NCBI GenBank assembly: GCA_028697565.1
Contig: JAQVEU010000037.1
Location: 1-7,107 of the forward strand
DNA: 7,107 nt
DNA from: Candidatus Ratteibacteria bacterium
GTDB lineage: Bacteria; Ratteibacteria; UBA8468; B48-G9; JAFGKM01
Reading direction: 5' to 3'
Below are positions 6,549 to 7,107 of this stretch, one piece after another. Both the position numbers and the translations under genes were made by a program. Below the pieces are notes generated by a model. It saw only the letters and a program-made list of their open reading frames with translations. It was not told the DNA's origin and made no database searches. How positions within the stretch are numbered: position 1 is the stretch's first letter; every line of letters begins with the position of its first letter.

Positions 6549-6585
6549 ATATTGTATTTAATAGAGTAGTTGTATAAAATAAGTA

Positions 6586-6634
6586 AAAAGTTCTGCTTTT
6601 AGTTTTGATTTTGAGTTTTGGATTTTACATTTTT
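6586..6634. repeat. Low-complexity T-tract run between glycoside hydrolase and MFS genes
   Basis: On the plus strand, six runs of four or five T follow one another at 6-7 base steps between 6597 and 6634 (TTTTAG, TTTTGA, TTTTGAG, TTTTGGA, TTTTACA, TTTTT). A weak 5-bp stem, AAAAG-TTCTG-CTTTT (6586-6600), precedes them. The remaining intergenic bases (6509-6658) show no other gene. On the transcribed strand the stem is followed by only a short T stretch, so a terminator for the upstream gene is possible but weak. Confidence 0.35.
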
Positions 6635-6658
6635 ATGTTGTGCTATGGTGTGAAAATA

Positions 6659-7107
6659 TCAGAAGTCCAGTTCTAATATCCCTGGTGAAGGTAGTGTGCC
6701 TGATAGTACCCAGTTGTTTTTGCCTTTCTGTATGTGTGGTTCCCACTGGGATTGGTTATATCTCACCCTGTCAGGTCTCTGACTTATTACAAGTTCCAGG
6801 TCCCCTTTGTGTACAAGTTCAATATGCAGGGTTGAGTTTATCCGCTGGACAGAACTAATTTTTATATTGGCGTCAAGTATCTGTGGTATACCATCAATAA
6901 GATTGATACTGAAGAGACAGCAGTCCCTACCAGGTATGTTGATATCAGTCAGTTCCGCTAAAAGTGATGTCTCCCCTGACCATACCTCTGTCGCAAGGTA
7001 CTGTGCCTTTGGGAGAGACAGTTTTTCTACACTCAGATTATACCGGGATGGGCTATCTCCAAGGTTAAATATCGCAACTGTGCAGACAGGTAAGGATGGA
7101 CATCCTT
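6659..7107 (-). CDS. C-terminal fragment of a probable glycoside hydrolase (alpha-galactosidase-like beta-sandwich), 5' end beyond window
   Basis: An open frame enters from the right edge and ends at TGA (6661-6659), giving 148 residues with no start in view. The first 70 residues read like the C-terminal beta-sandwich of GH27/GH36-type enzymes: VAIFNLGDSPSRYNLSVEKL (10-29), then ATEVWSGE (38-45) and DINIPGRDCCLFSI (54-67). These match the usual order 'VALFNRGD... V.DLWTGE... VPPHG..LL' of that domain. Residues 70-148 form a further beta-rich segment with alternating hydrophobic residues. The catalytic barrel lies outside the window, so neither the substrate nor the exact GH family can be confirmed. 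The family call rests on pattern recognition only, while the coding call is firm because the frame stays open over 148 codons while the other two minus frames stop early. Confidence 0.65.
   Translation of the reverse strand, partial: GCPSLPVCTVAIFNLGDSPSRYNLSVEKLSLPKAQYLATEVWSGETSLLAELTDINIPGRDCCLFSINLIDGIPQILDANIKISSVQRINSTLHIELVHKGDLELVISQRPDRVRYNQSQWEPHIQKGKNNWVLSGTLPSPGILELDF

Noticed and set aside
6627..6638. ACAT-TTTT-ATGT as a terminator hairpin after the glycoside hydrolase fragment
   Set aside because: Only four AT-rich pairs with no strong T-run following on the transcribed strand.
6640..6858. A 72-codon plus-strand frame at the right end
   Set aside because: The minus-strand frame here is open for 148 codons with domain-like sequence, while this frame has no recognisable features.

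Overview
The window is an AT-rich bacterial segment in which every gene I can support lies on the minus strand, so it reads from right to left. Reading in that direction, it holds the 3' end of a probable glycoside hydrolase (C-terminal beta-sandwich only), an MFS drug-efflux-type transporter, and then a tightly packed seven-gene operon. The large-subunit gene of that operon runs off the left edge.

The operon appears to encode a membrane-bound group-4-type [NiFe] hydrogenase with its own NAD(P)H module. First come two subunits of the sulfhydrogenase beta/gamma (HydB/HydG) or sulfite reductase AsrA/AsrB type: an iron-sulfur protein, and an FAD/NAD(P)H/[2Fe-2S] reductase. A HycB/CooF-like polyferredoxin follows, then a NuoH/HycD-type membrane subunit, a NuoB-type small subunit carrying the proximal cluster, a separate NuoC-type 30 kDa subunit, and a NuoD/HycE-type large subunit that keeps the N-terminal CxxC metal-binding motif. 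The simplest wiring, which is inference, is NAD(P)H <-> FAD <-> Fe-S clusters of the beta subunit <-> polyferredoxin <-> small subunit <-> Ni-Fe site, with ion movement through the NuoH-type protein. Most energy-converting hydrogenases use free ferredoxin instead, so the joining of these two modules is the main point of interest. The second nickel-binding CxxC and any NuoL/M/N-like pump subunit would lie beyond the left edge.

The 113-bp gap upstream of the operon has a good sigma-70-type promoter (TTGACA, 17 bp, TATTAT). It also has a perfect CRP/FNR-family-type palindrome (TTTGTGA N6 TCACAAA) that ends on the first base of the start codon, with an SD-like AAGGGA on its far side. This suggests repression by a CRP-family regulator, or an RNA hairpin between the SD and the start codon. 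Within the operon, the only substantial gap (97 bp, before the polyferredoxin) is filled by two abutting hairpins.

The organism is probably an anaerobe, given the hydrogenase and the many Fe-S proteins, and bacterial, given the sigma-70-like promoter. Frequent ATA and AGG/AGA codons and the mixed gene content would fit an uncultivated candidate-phylum genome, but the sequence alone does not settle the taxon.
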